Notes: generated by a model not told the origin, from the sequence alone. DNA of 64,000 nt from UBA5859 sp041940025 (GCA_041940025.1 JBGTSY010000005.1:1-64000), one strand, 5' to 3'. Shown: positions 43,574 through 53,209, numbered from the stretch's first letter. Translations and numbers: made by a program.

Positions 43574-45304
43574 ATGTTTAGGATTCGTCAGCTACACGAT
43601 AGACAGGCCGCAACGGATCAAAGCGCTCTGGCTGCGGTTCTACGTATTTACGAAGAGGCGTTTCCCTACTATCCTCATTATAGTCAGCAGATCGTGCGGC
43701 TACTCCAATTGTCCGCTGAGCATGATTTTGACACTGTACTACTTGTGGCCGAGGGACGTAAGGCACGTGTTCTTGGCTTTTCATTAAGTTTTTATTTTCC
43801 TCACCTAAAATTCGCTTATCTTGACTATCTGGCTAGTGATCCCAAACGTAGTAGTCGCGGTTATGGTACTGCACTGTATGAGCGCAATCGAGAGTTATTA
43901 CAACAACTAGGTTGTCTCGGTTTGTTCATGGATGTACCACCCGATGAACCTGATAAATTAAAAGAAAAATCCTCGTTGCCAGTTAATAAAAAACGCATGG
44001 CGTTCTATGAGCATCTGGGCGCCCGCCCCATCGTGGGCACCTGCTACGACCGAGAGACCCATGCTGCAAATCAAGGTTATCCCACCATGCTTGTTTATGA
44101 TGCCTTCAAATCCAGCACGCCTCTCAGTGCCGCAAAACTGCGAAAGTTTATAACGCAATTGTTAAAGGTCAAGGGTAATATGTCGGCGGAGGATCCCAGC
44201 TTGATTCGAATCCTGGATTCCATTCAAACCGATCCTGTTTCGTTCAGGCCACCTCGTTATCCGATGGCAGACGCTTATGTACGGGTGAACACCAGTTTAC
44301 CCACTTTAGCAATGGTGACGACTGGAGAGTTACATCAAATCCATCATTTTAAAGAGAAGGGGTATGTGGAGCGTCCGGTACGGGTTCAGGCGATCCTGAA
44401 GGGTTTGGAATCGTTGCAAACTCATGAATACCCGATGAAGAATTTCCCGCAACGTCATATCTTGTGCGTGCATCAAAGTAGCTTGCTCCGATTTCTAAAA
44501 CGCGCCGAGCAGGAGCTCGATCCGGCTGCACTGATTTATCCGACCGTGTTTCCCATCCGACATCCGGAGCGTGTACCAAAAAACTGGGAGATGCAGGCAG
44601 GTTACTACTGTATCGATACGTTTACCCCTGTGAGCGCGAACGCCTACCGAGCCGCACGCATAGCAGTGAATGCGGCATTAACGGGAGCAGAGTTAGTACA
44701 ACGGGAACTGCCTGTTTGTTACGTGTTGTGCAGACCTCCAGGTCACCACGCAGAATCTCGAGTGTTTGGCGGTTTCTGTTACTTTAATAATGCAGCGGTA
44801 GCAGCGCATTTTCTATCACGAACAGGCAAAGTTGCCTTTATCGATGTCGACTACCATCACGGGAACGGCTCTCAGGAAATATTTTATTCCCGTAACGACG
44901 TCTATTTTGTATCGATTCATGGGCACCCCAAGGTATCTTATCCTTACTTTGCCGGATATGCAGACGAAAGGGGAGCGGGTGATGGAAAAGGATTCAATCG
45001 TAATTACCCTCTTTATCCAGGTGTGGATGATGTTGCCTATTTGGATGTTGTTGATAAAGCAGTGACGATACTCAAACGCTTTAAACCAGATTACCTAGTG
45101 ATATCGCTGGGATTTGACATGATGTTTGGAGATCCCACAGGGGCCTTTAGTGTCTCTGAGCGAGGCGTGGCACAAATTGGTCGTCGATTAGCCAGCCTAA
45201 AGGTACCGACCTTAGTGGTTCAGGAGGGAGGGTATTCACTTAAAAATTTACGTGTGGGCAGCCGAGCGTTTTTTAGTGGCTTTCTTGCCGCTGGTTTGTC
45301 TTAA
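43574..45304 (+). CDS. GNAT acetyltransferase / histone-deacetylase-like fusion
   Basis: Two-domain protein of 576 residues. The first 180 are a GNAT N-acetyltransferase with the acetyl-CoA loop in SDPKRSSRGYGTALYE. From about residue 235 comes a zinc-dependent deacetylase of the HDAC/acetylpolyamine amidohydrolase family: RPPGHHAE, FIDVDYHHGNG with zinc ligands Asp and His, LGFDMMFGDP with the third ligand, and the catalytic tyrosine in QEGGYSL. ATG at 43574 is preferred; TTG at 43562 is in frame. One chain thus may both add and remove acetyl groups. TATAAA at 43537-43542 lies upstream, without a clear -35. Confidence 0.9.
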   Translation: MFRIRQLHDRQAATDQSALAAVLRIYEEAFPYYPHYSQQIVRLLQLSAEHDFDTVLLVAEGRKARVLGFSLSFYFPHLKFAYLDYLASDPKRSSRGYGTALYERNRELLQQLGCLGLFMDVPPDEPDKLKEKSSLPVNKKRMAFYEHLGARPIVGTCYDRETHAANQGYPTMLVYDAFKSSTPLSAAKLRKFITQLLKVKGNMSAEDPSLIRILDSIQTDPVSFRPPRYPMADAYVRVNTSLPTLAMVTTGELHQIHHFKEKGYVERPVRVQAILKGLESLQTHEYPMKNFPQRHILCVHQSSLLRFLKRAEQELDPAALIYPTVFPIRHPERVPKNWEMQAGYYCIDTFTPVSANAYRAARIAVNAALTGAELVQRELPVCYVLCRPPGHHAESRVFGGFCYFNNAAVAAHFLSRTGKVAFIDVDYHHGNGSQEIFYSRNDVYFVSIHGHPKVSYPYFAGYADERGAGDGKGFNRNYPLYPGVDDVAYLDVVDKAVTILKRFKPDYLVISLGFDMMFGDPTGAFSVSERGVAQIGRRLASLKVPTLVVQEGGYSLKNLRVGSRAFFSGFLAAGLS

Positions 45305-45371
45305 GGGAAAATTGGGAGGTTATTCACTAGTAGTATAGGAGTAAAGCCGATCTCAATGTCTATTTTAAATA

Positions 45372-46718
45372 TTAAGATTCATTGGGAAAAATAACATCGG
45401 GCGAAAAACGTTGTTTGTCTACTGCGTTGATAACCCCTTTAGGGAGTAGTGACGCTACCTTTTCTGCTCTGACGATAGGAATATCTTCGCTCATTGTCCA
45501 ACCATTTCCGCCAATGTACGCCATATCAGAAAAGTACCAGATACCCTCTTTTGTGATTAAGACAGGTTTGCGATTGCCGTTGTTCATCTGGATATACACT
45601 AAGCCCATCGGAATAGGTTGAAAATTAACACTTAATGCGCTGGCCATTTTCTGACCAATCACCTTGTAGCCACTTCCAATTGGATGACCATTGCTGTCCT
45701 TTGGGTAAAGGCGTTTTGTTAAGGCTGCCTCTCTTAGTGGGGTGACGACATCAATATAATTTGCCCCCATTTCACTGAGCGCCTGTTCAAGACGCATAAT
45801 GTGTCCAGATTCTGCTGTGATGAGTTCACTGTAAGCATTGGGTGTTTGCATGTTGTCTTGGCGGATTTTGTCTTGATACACAAATTCCTTAGTAGGAATA
45901 ATCGTAAAGTAAACGTCTATATTCACTGACTGACAAATATCGTCAATTTGTCTCGCGACTTCAGCCATGATTTTATATCCTGCAAGAACAGCAGGATCAT
46001 GCTCTCGATTCGCATCGCCTCGAAGTTTGGGCGTGAATATGGTGCTGGTACCATCGCTAAAGGTCACTGGCCATAAATCTGACTTAGGTGGTGGAAATTG
46101 GATGTCAGGCATGTCAGTCGCTTTTAGATTTGGGTCAGGGCGTAGATGTGCCCAATGGTCTGAGCCGTATGTGAGGTTGAAACTGTCTAATGGATCGTTA
46201 CCTGTGTAAAAGGCAATGATAAACGTTTTTGGTCTAAGATAGGTGCCATACTTAAAAATGTCCAGGTACTGTACTGCACCCCAACCACCGACTGACATGT
46301 TGTAAACATTAATCGGTTTCTGGGGCATGTTATCGGCCATCTGTATCGGCCAGGTTTCTCCCAGCGGCGCATTGTTCCCGTACGTTTGACTATCGCCAAT
46401 GACTACGATGTCCGCATGATTAGGGATGGCCATATTTCTGAAACCCAATATGTCATTTGGTCCCATACCAACAAGATTTTCTAATAAGGGTTTTGCTCTG
46501 GTACCTGTGATAGGATCTTGAATGATGTAGTTTTTACTTACTAAATCATCGTGCCGGAAGATACCTTTGAAGAAGGGAGGCACTTCTTTACTGATTTGGA
46601 CGAGCTGTAAATCGGTAGGTGTGCCCAGCAGGCCAGGTGCCAACCATCGAATAAGCCCCACGGCGACTACTAATGTGGTCGTGGTTATGCCAAGTGCAAG
46701 TATCCAGTCTTTTTTCAT
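45372..46718 (-). CDS. Membrane-anchored SGNH hydrolase-like protein
   Basis: Protein of 448 residues with one N-terminal membrane helix (about 7-29) and a periplasmic SGNH/GDSL-type domain. Catalytic serine lies in VVIGDSQTYGNN (S110), the glycine block in NMSVGGWG, the asparagine in YTGND (N174), and the Asp-His pair in DSNGHP (341-345). Such proteins hydrolyse or transfer O-acyl groups on glycans or lipids. It is the last gene of the carbamoyltransferase, SxtJ, DUF5989 series, 15 bases after the DUF5989 gene. Confidence 0.85.
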   Translation of the reverse strand: MKKDWILALGITTTTLVVAVGLIRWLAPGLLGTPTDLQLVQISKEVPPFFKGIFRHDDLVSKNYIIQDPITGTRAKPLLENLVGMGPNDILGFRNMAIPNHADIVVIGDSQTYGNNAPLGETWPIQMADNMPQKPINVYNMSVGGWGAVQYLDIFKYGTYLRPKTFIIAFYTGNDPLDSFNLTYGSDHWAHLRPDPNLKATDMPDIQFPPPKSDLWPVTFSDGTSTIFTPKLRGDANREHDPAVLAGYKIMAEVARQIDDICQSVNIDVYFTIIPTKEFVYQDKIRQDNMQTPNAYSELITAESGHIMRLEQALSEMGANYIDVVTPLREAALTKRLYPKDSNGHPIGSGYKVIGQKMASALSVNFQPIPMGLVYIQMNNGNRKPVLITKEGIWYFSDMAYIGGNGWTMSEDIPIVRAEKVASLLPKGVINAVDKQRFSPDVIFPNES

Positions 46719-46733
46719 CAGTCTCTCTGCGGT

Positions 46734-46886
46734 TTAGAATAGCGTATAAATAAATGGAGCGACCGCAGATCCCTGGCTGAGAACAATGAGTCCGCCAAGT
46801 AGTACCAATACCATAATAATTGGAAGTAGCCAGAATTTTTTTCTGATCCTCATATAGCCCCACAGATCTTGCATCAATTCAAACAT
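46734..46886 (-). CDS. DUF5989 (SxtK-like) small membrane protein
   Basis: Small protein of 50 residues with a cytosolic amphipathic start MFELMQDLWGYMRIRKKFW, one transmembrane helix (PIIMVLVLLGGLIVLSQ) and the ending GSAVAPFIYTLF, typical of DUF5989. ATG at 46886 shares a base with the SxtJ stop (TAATG) and gives the family length; a longer frame to 46916 is less likely. In saxitoxin clusters the homologous sxtK sits next to sxtJ and the carbamoyltransferase sxtI. Confidence 0.85.
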   Translation of the reverse strand: MFELMQDLWGYMRIRKKFWLLPIIMVLVLLGGLIVLSQGSAVAPFIYTLF

Positions 46887-47287
46887 TAATAGGGGTTCTC
46901 CATATGATGACCGCATATCGACTGTTTGGCTTCTATGCGGTAGCTGGTTGCCTCGGGTAACAAACGTCTTTGCAATGGGTCATGTCTTATTAGACGCATC
47001 AATAGTCCAACCGGACTGAATATAACAACAAACACCAATCCGAGAATGATGCGTGTGTTAATCCAGCCCATCAGCTGTCCAAATTTCATCCAGAGCAGAT
47101 AAACTGGCTTTAATGAAACGGGAAGCAGCAGCGCCAACGTCAAAAATATCAATGTTACGATCCATGGCCAAGTGGGCAGTTGCTGCTTCAGTACCCAAGG
47201 CAAGAACAATCCGAACAGCAACGCAACCATACCGCCCATCAAATAGCCAAATTGCCTCAATTCTTGTTTAGAGGATTTTATCTTCAT
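46886..47287 (-). CDS. SxtJ-family membrane protein
   Basis: Membrane protein of about 133 residues, with three hydrophobic segments (roughly 17-34, 40-60 and 75-100) and a polar C terminus containing HDPLQRRLLPEATSYR. Size, topology and place between a carbamoyltransferase and DUF5989 match SxtJ. The start is the ATG at 47287; a GTG two codons upstream is possible. The function is unknown, perhaps membrane recruitment of the carbamoyltransferase. Confidence 0.8.
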   Translation of the reverse strand: MKIKSSKQELRQFGYLMGGMVALLFGLFLPWVLKQQLPTWPWIVTLIFLTLALLLPVSLKPVYLLWMKFGQLMGWINTRIILGLVFVVIFSPVGLLMRLIRHDPLQRRLLPEATSYRIEAKQSICGHHMENPY

Positions 47288-47322
47288 AATCACTTTCTAT
47301 GCTTAGATCTATTACGTTTAAA

Positions 47323-49167
47323 TTAATCCAGTTCAAATTCCTCTTGCCAGTTATTTGTTTCTTGCCAAGATGGCTGCGCGGCTTTATTTAACAGGCAATT
47401 TTCCAACACAAGATAGTCCATATCGGTACGCATGAAGCAGCGGTAGGCATCTTCAGGGGTGCAAACTATGGGTTCGCCACGAACATTAAATGAGGTATTG
47501 ACGAGCACACCACAGTTTGTTTTTTCTTCAAAAGATTTAATTAGAGCATGATATCTGGGATTGGTATCCTCGTGTACGGTTTGAATACGCGCTGAATAGT
47601 CGACATGAGTCACGGCGGGCACATCGGAACGAATAACGTTCAGTTTTTCGATGCCGAATCGTGCCTTGTCGGATTCTGACATTTCTAGACAACGATCATT
47701 TTGAACATTGGCAACAAGAAGCATATAGGGGCTGGATCTATCAAGTTCGAAATACTCTCCAGCTCGTTCTGCAAGTACGGACGGCGCGAATGGTCTAAAT
47801 GATTCACGATACTTGATTTTCAAGTTCATGATGCTTTGCATTTTAGCAGAACGCGGATCGCCAATAATCGATCTACCTCCCAATGCACGGGGACCAAATT
47901 CCATCTTCCCTTGGAACCATCCCACTATATTCTCCTCTGCCAACAGTTCGGCTAACCTGGGGATCAATTCGTTGTCTTCGAGCTGTTGGTAGTTCGCACC
48001 GAGCCGGTTTAGTTCTTGTTCAATATCTGCATTGTTGTACTGTGGGCCTAGATACCCGCCTGACATAGAGTCGGATCGACCATCTGTGCGCCGTTCTTGC
48101 TCATAGTATTGATACCACGCTGATAGCGCGGCACCCACCGCACCTCCTGCGTCTCCGGCGGCGGGTTGTATCCACACGTCTTTAAACGGACCTTCCCGCA
48201 ATAAGCGACCATTGGCGACACAGTTCAGAGCGACGCCTCCCGCCATACACAGGTATTCATTTCCAGTTTCTTGATGAATCGTGCGGCCTAAGCGCAGGAC
48301 GATTTCTTCAGTGACTTCTTGAATGGAGCGAGCCAGATCCATCTCTCTTTGAGTCAATTCAGATTCCGACTGTCTAGGTGGTGCACCAAACAGATCGGCA
48401 AAGCGATGATTCACCATTGTCAGCCCGGTTGTAAAATTAAAATAATCCATATTGAGCCGAAAGGTACCGTCTTCTTTGAGATCGATCAGGTTTTCGAGAA
48501 TAGTGTCTACAAAACGGGGTACTCCGTAAGGCGCTAAGCCCATGACTTTGTATTCTCCGGAGTTTACTTTGAAGCCGGTGTAGTAAGTGAAGGCGGAGTA
48601 CAACAATCCCAGTGAATGGGGAAAGTCTAATTCCCACAAAGGAGTGAGTTGCGATCCTGACCCTTGCCAGACACTAGTGGTCGCCCATTCACCGACTCCA
48701 TCTAGGCACAAGACTGCTGCTTTTTGGAACGGACTGGGATAAAAGGCCGATGCGGCGTGAGATTGATGATGTTCTGTGAAAAGGAGTTTGGGCATGTCCC
48801 GGTGACTCTGCGTTTGCAGAGAACCTAACTCCTGCTTCAGAATCGTTTTCAGATAGAGTTTTTCTTTGAGCCAGATCGGCATCGCATTGACGAACGACCG
48901 GAAGCCTTTCGGTGCATTGGATAGGTAGGTTTCTAATAAGCGTTCAAATTTAATCAGTGGCTTATCGTAGAAAACCACACTATCAAGCTGGTCCAAAGTC
49001 ATTTGCGCCGCGGACAGACAATAGCTGGATGCTTCTTTAGGAAAAGAAGCATCGTGCTTTTTTCGACTAAAACGTTCTTCCTGGGCGGCGGCTACCAGGC
49101 GACCGTCTACGACTATTGCGGCAGCACTGTCGTGATAGTAGCCAGAAATCCCCAGAATAGCAGTCAC
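47323..49167 (-). CDS. NodU/CmcH-family carbamoyltransferase
   Basis: O-carbamoyltransferase of 614 residues that uses carbamoyl phosphate and ATP. It begins VTAILGISGYYHDSAAAIV and keeps EERFSRKKHDASFP, the ASKHA-like HHQSHAASAFYPS and LCLDGVGEWATT, and the YrdC-like C-terminal part with NTSFNVRGEPIVCTPEDA. The GTG start is chosen because AAGGAG is six bases upstream; the frame continues upstream to 49200, but the nearby ATG directly abuts that site. Homologues carbamoylate sugars, antibiotics and saxitoxin. It leads an operon with SxtJ, DUF5989 and the SGNH gene. Confidence 0.93.
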   Translation of the reverse strand: MTAILGISGYYHDSAAAIVVDGRLVAAAQEERFSRKKHDASFPKEASSYCLSAAQMTLDQLDSVVFYDKPLIKFERLLETYLSNAPKGFRSFVNAMPIWLKEKLYLKTILKQELGSLQTQSHRDMPKLLFTEHHQSHAASAFYPSPFQKAAVLCLDGVGEWATTSVWQGSGSQLTPLWELDFPHSLGLLYSAFTYYTGFKVNSGEYKVMGLAPYGVPRFVDTILENLIDLKEDGTFRLNMDYFNFTTGLTMVNHRFADLFGAPPRQSESELTQREMDLARSIQEVTEEIVLRLGRTIHQETGNEYLCMAGGVALNCVANGRLLREGPFKDVWIQPAAGDAGGAVGAALSAWYQYYEQERRTDGRSDSMSGGYLGPQYNNADIEQELNRLGANYQQLEDNELIPRLAELLAEENIVGWFQGKMEFGPRALGGRSIIGDPRSAKMQSIMNLKIKYRESFRPFAPSVLAERAGEYFELDRSSPYMLLVANVQNDRCLEMSESDKARFGIEKLNVIRSDVPAVTHVDYSARIQTVHEDTNPRYHALIKSFEEKTNCGVLVNTSFNVRGEPIVCTPEDAYRCFMRTDMDYLVLENCLLNKAAQPSWQETNNWQEEFELD

Positions 49168-49806
49168 GGTCATCTCCTTATAGTCGGCACTCCACGCCAT
49201 CTTGGCGATCGATGTATCTAGCGGCCCAGTTCCCTCAGACTTAAGAAGTTCAAGCGTCTTTGGTGGTTGTGCCGAACGTCTTGTGCTACTCGGTTTGCAG
49301 TCGCAAGTTGCGGGTGTGTTGATGGGTATGGTCAGTGAGATTCGCTGGCATCAACGATAATCGGGAGCGGCATTGAACAGATAAAATGTGACGGTCACCG
49401 TCGCATATGCGGGGTGCTCAAAGCTTCTTCTTCGCAGTTTAGCCCGCTCGATTGTCTGATACCTAATAGTTAGCGTGAAGATGGTTGTCGCCATTTCGAT
49501 GGTACACCTTAGCGACACTTAGATGATTGTGAATGGAGTATCTAAGATAGGGAAATTGAAATACTGTTGCAACTAATGACCGTCATGAGATCTAAGAGTT
49601 GCCCAGGCGAGCATTCAAGAATACTATGAATTTAGAGTCCAATGGAAGACTATAAATGTTATTTTATAGTTGATCGAATCAATACTCTATTCAGAATAGC
49701 TAGATGAATCTTAGGTGTTCATGTTTTAATTTTCTTAAAATTGAAAGAATCGAGTTCGACAAGGGTAACTAACCTGTCGCAGATCCAGTATTTACAAGGA
49801 AGAAAA
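49168..49806. other. Divergent intergenic region with two near-palindromes
   Basis: No gene was recognised in these 639 bases between the divergent carbamoyltransferase and ATP-grasp operons. GACGGT-C-ACCGTC (49390-49402) and ATGAC-C-GTCAT (49576-49586) are odd-centred inverted repeats that could be operator sites. AT-rich stretches near 49650-49740 could hold the promoter of the rightward operon; TTGATC (49670-49675) with CAGAAT at 16 bases is the best but weak candidate. Confidence 0.3.
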
Positions 49807-51264
49807 ATGCCAATTAACTTTAGCAACTATGGCCCAGCAACCGGTTTTGACGAGATGATTTCAGCTAAGGGAAATCCTCGATTAATTGCGCGTCAGTTAT
49901 GCCGTTATTTTTCGGGGCTCGACGATGAAGAGGTTGCGGAGCTGAAACAGGCTTCGGATTTGGCTATCAAAAGCCTAGGAATATCTTTCACAGTCTATAG
50001 TGAAGGCAGCAACATCGATCGTGCTTGGCCAATGGATCTGATTCCACGTGTGATTTCGAGCAAGGAGTGGCAGGTGACTGCACGAGGACTGAAGCAACGC
50101 TTAACCGCTTTGAATTTGTTTATCGGAGATCTTTACAACAAACAGGAGATTATAAAAGAGGGTATTTTCCCACAAGAGGTGCTATCAGGATCGAAAAATT
50201 ATCGTAAGCAATGTGAAGGCATTACACCACCATACGGTGTTTGGGCACATATCTGCGGTAGTGATCTGGTGCGAGATGGAGATGGCACCCAATATGTGTT
50301 GGAGGACAATCTACGCGTCCCCTCTGGTGTCTCTTACATGTTAGAAAATCGTCATGTGATGAAACGCGTGTTTCCCGAGCTGTTTGAAGATATTGATATT
50401 ATGCCCGTGGATGATTACACCACTCAGCTTTTTGAAATGTTAGCGGCACTTTCACCACAACAAAATGAATCACCAGAAGTAGTCGTGTTGACCCCAGGCA
50501 TCTACAACTCTGCGTATTTTGAACATAGTTATTTGGCCCAACAAATGGGCGCAGAGTTGGTGCAAGGTAGCGATCTACTAGTAGATGCGGATGATTATGT
50601 CTACATGAAGACGATTTATGGGCTCAAACGCGTCGATGTCATTTATCGTCGTATAGATGATGATTTTTTGGATCCTGACGTTTTTCGCAAAGACTCAGCA
50701 TTAGGTGTGTCCGGTCTGTTACGTGCTTGGCGCAAAGGCCACGTGGGTATCGCCAATGCACCGGGAGCTGGGGTAGCGGATGACAAAGTTGTGTATGCGT
50801 TTGTACCGGAGATCATCAGATATTATCTCAATCAAGAACCTATTATTCCTAACGTACCTACCTATTTATGTATGCGTGAAGAAGAGTGTGACTATGTGTT
50901 GACTCATTTAGATGAGTTAGTCGTCAAACCGGCAAATGAATCCGGCGGCTATGGAATGTTATTAGGGCCATATGCTACAAAAAAGCAGTTAAAGCAGTTC
51001 TCAAAATTGATTCAAGACAATCCAAGAAATTACATTGCGCAACCCACGCTAAATTTATCTACTGTGCCTACCTTGGTGGAAGATGGGCGCGTCGCGCCCA
51101 GGCACGTGGATCTAAGGCCCTTTACATTACAAAGCAAAAAACTCTATTCAACGATGGGCGGATTGAGTCGAGTCGCTCTACCAGAGGGTTCCTTGGTGGT
51201 TAACTCTTCCCAAGGAGGAGGCAGTAAAGATACTTGGGTGGTAGACCTAGGGGGAGGGAAATAA
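49807..51264 (+). CDS. Circularly permuted ATP-grasp ligase
   Basis: Protein of 485 residues of the circularly permuted ATP-grasp type 2 family, predicted peptide or amide ligase. The N-terminal block is GFDEMISAKGNPR, followed by AWPMDLIPRVI, EDNLRVPSGVSYMLENR, YVYMKTIYGLKRVDVIYRR, VVKPANESGGYGMLLGPY and ending in SQGGGSKDTWVVD. ATG at 49807 is preferred since AAGGAAG stands just upstream; a TTG 22 codons earlier is in frame. It overlaps the alpha-E gene by one base. The substrate is unknown. Confidence 0.93.
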   Translation: MPINFSNYGPATGFDEMISAKGNPRLIARQLCRYFSGLDDEEVAELKQASDLAIKSLGISFTVYSEGSNIDRAWPMDLIPRVISSKEWQVTARGLKQRLTALNLFIGDLYNKQEIIKEGIFPQEVLSGSKNYRKQCEGITPPYGVWAHICGSDLVRDGDGTQYVLEDNLRVPSGVSYMLENRHVMKRVFPELFEDIDIMPVDDYTTQLFEMLAALSPQQNESPEVVVLTPGIYNSAYFEHSYLAQQMGAELVQGSDLLVDADDYVYMKTIYGLKRVDVIYRRIDDDFLDPDVFRKDSALGVSGLLRAWRKGHVGIANAPGAGVADDKVVYAFVPEIIRYYLNQEPIIPNVPTYLCMREEECDYVLTHLDELVVKPANESGGYGMLLGPYATKKQLKQFSKLIQDNPRNYIAQPTLNLSTVPTLVEDGRVAPRHVDLRPFTLQSKKLYSTMGGLSRVALPEGSLVVNSSQGGGSKDTWVVDLGGGK

Positions 51265-52196
51265 TGCTGTCGCGAGTAGCGGAAAATATCTATTGGATGG
51301 CGCGTTATTTGGAGCGAGCTGAAGACACGGCTCGATTAATCAATAGCACCAGCAATCTTTTGTTAGATTTGCCACGAAATGCCGAGATGGGATGGTATGA
51401 ACTGATTCGTGTGTTTGGCGCGGAAATTCAGTTTAAAGAGTTATATCCTGAAGCAGAGGACGAGCGCACGGTAATCAAATTTCTTATCAACGATAAAGCC
51501 AACCGTGACGGGATCGTGAACTGTATTCGCAGTGCTAGAGAAAATGCTCGTGTGACCCGGGATATGTTTCCTTTTGAGATGTGGGAACAGATTAATGAGT
51601 TATATTATTATTCCACTGAACACGCCCGGGCCTCATTGAGCCGACGAAAACGGCATGAATTCCTGTGTGATTTTATCCGGGGCTGTCAAACCATGATTGG
51701 TATCACAATGAGTACCTTGCCCCAGGACGAAGCCTATCAATTCTTACGTTTTGGTCGTAATCTGGAACGTGCGGATATGAGTAGTCGCATAATCGATGTG
51801 GCTGCCGCGCAATTGTTACCCGAAGAGGAGGATATCAACCCAGCCTTTGCCACCATTAGGTGGATGGGGGTGTTGAGATCTTTGAGTGCTGTTCAGGCGT
51901 ATAGACAGCAAGGATTGGTAGGTATCAGTGGCAGCGCGGTGTTGCAATATTTAATTCAAAGTCGTGAATTTCCCCGTTCCATGCATCACTGTTTATTAGA
52001 TGTGAGTATCTGTCTTAAATCATTGGATAAATCGTACAAACCACGTCGTCGAGTGAATGCCTTGTTAAAGGAGATAGAGACGGTGGATATCAAGGCACTG
52101 AGGCGTTCGGGCCTGCATCAGTATATAGATGACTTTCAACTGGGGGTGGGCAATTTACACGAGGCAATTGCAGATACTTACTTTAGTTATCATTGA
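51264..52196 (+). CDS. Alpha-E domain protein
   Basis: All-helical protein of 310 residues, starting MLSRVAENIYWMARYLERAE, the signature of the alpha-E family. FGRNLERADMSSRIIDVAA is a second internal family block. Family members nearly always stand next to circularly permuted ATP-grasp and transglutaminase genes, as here. The exact role is unknown; a partner or carrier for the ligase is inferred. The ATG shares a base with the preceding stop (TAATG). Confidence 0.92.
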   Translation: MLSRVAENIYWMARYLERAEDTARLINSTSNLLLDLPRNAEMGWYELIRVFGAEIQFKELYPEAEDERTVIKFLINDKANRDGIVNCIRSARENARVTRDMFPFEMWEQINELYYYSTEHARASLSRRKRHEFLCDFIRGCQTMIGITMSTLPQDEAYQFLRFGRNLERADMSSRIIDVAAAQLLPEEEDINPAFATIRWMGVLRSLSAVQAYRQQGLVGISGSAVLQYLIQSREFPRSMHHCLLDVSICLKSLDKSYKPRRRVNALLKEIETVDIKALRRSGLHQYIDDFQLGVGNLHEAIADTYFSYH

Positions 52197-52207
52197 GTGT
52201 GTTTTTT

Positions 52208-53209
52208 ATGCGTAGATTTTATTGTGATTGCGGCTGTGAGATTTTTTTAGAAAGTGTGATCTGCGTCCATTGTCACCGTCCCGTGGCATATTTCCCCATT
52301 CGCAATACCATGGTGACTGTCGAGCAAGTCGAAGGTGAATGGCGAGTGGCTGGTGAAGGTGTGCCGGTTAAATGGTGTGCCCATCGTCAACAGTATGAGG
52401 TCTGCAATGCAGTATTAGATCAGCACGAAGACAGCACCTATTGTATTGTGTGTCGACTCAACCGTACGATTCCAAATCTCACCAATCCAAAAAATTTATC
52501 CCGTTGGGGCAAACTGGAAGAAGCGAAACGCCGTTTGTTATTTGGATTGTTGGAGTTGGGTCTGCCCTTGGAAGTGCCAGTGGATGGACTCATCCGACCT
52601 TTGTGTTTTGATTTTCTAGAAGATAAACGCACGAATCCCAGCGTACCGGACGAATTTATTTCCACCGGACATCAACAGGGGATCATTACCATAAATGTGT
52701 TGGAAGCGGATGACGTGCAACGGGTGTGGCAACGGGAACTGAGCGGAGAACGATACCGCACCTTATTAGGACATTTGCGCCACGAAGTGGGTCATTTCTA
52801 TTTTGAAGTGTTCACCACGGATAAAGATGGATTTCGGTCCCTATTTGGAGATATCACCCAATCCTATGATGACGCTTTAAGTGAATACTATTTGCAAGGA
52901 GTGAAGCAAGATTGGTCCCAGCACTATATTAGTCCGTACGCCTCGGTGCATCCCAAAGAAGATTGGGCGGAATGTTTTGCCCACTATTTACATATGTTAG
53001 ATACACTGCAGACTGCGGCGGCACGTCAGTTGATTGATTCATTAAATGGAGAAGAGAGTCTGCAACAACTCTTGCAGTTGTGGGATGAATTGTCGGTCAC
53101 ATTAAATGAGTTGAATCGCAGTCTGGGTTTGCCGGATGCTTATCCATTCGTGGTCAATGATGCAGTGGCTAACAAGCTTGATTACATTCATCGAGCCATG
53201 CGAAGTTAG
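52208..53209 (+). CDS. Putative zinc-binding metallopeptidase with zinc ribbon
   Basis: Protein of about 333 residues with an N-terminal cysteine-rich zinc ribbon (RRFYCDCGCEIFLESVICVH) and a metallopeptidase site HEVGH near residue 190 in LRHEVGHFYFEVF. DWAECFAHYLHMLDTL further on may supply the third ligand. In-frame TTG (52193) and GTG (52199) starts exist upstream, overlapping the alpha-E stop, so the start is uncertain. It belongs to a family commonly linked to the ATP-grasp/alpha-E/transglutaminase cluster. Confidence 0.85.
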   Translation: MRRFYCDCGCEIFLESVICVHCHRPVAYFPIRNTMVTVEQVEGEWRVAGEGVPVKWCAHRQQYEVCNAVLDQHEDSTYCIVCRLNRTIPNLTNPKNLSRWGKLEEAKRRLLFGLLELGLPLEVPVDGLIRPLCFDFLEDKRTNPSVPDEFISTGHQQGIITINVLEADDVQRVWQRELSGERYRTLLGHLRHEVGHFYFEVFTTDKDGFRSLFGDITQSYDDALSEYYLQGVKQDWSQHYISPYASVHPKEDWAECFAHYLHMLDTLQTAAARQLIDSLNGEESLQQLLQLWDELSVTLNELNRSLGLPDAYPFVVNDAVANKLDYIHRAMRS

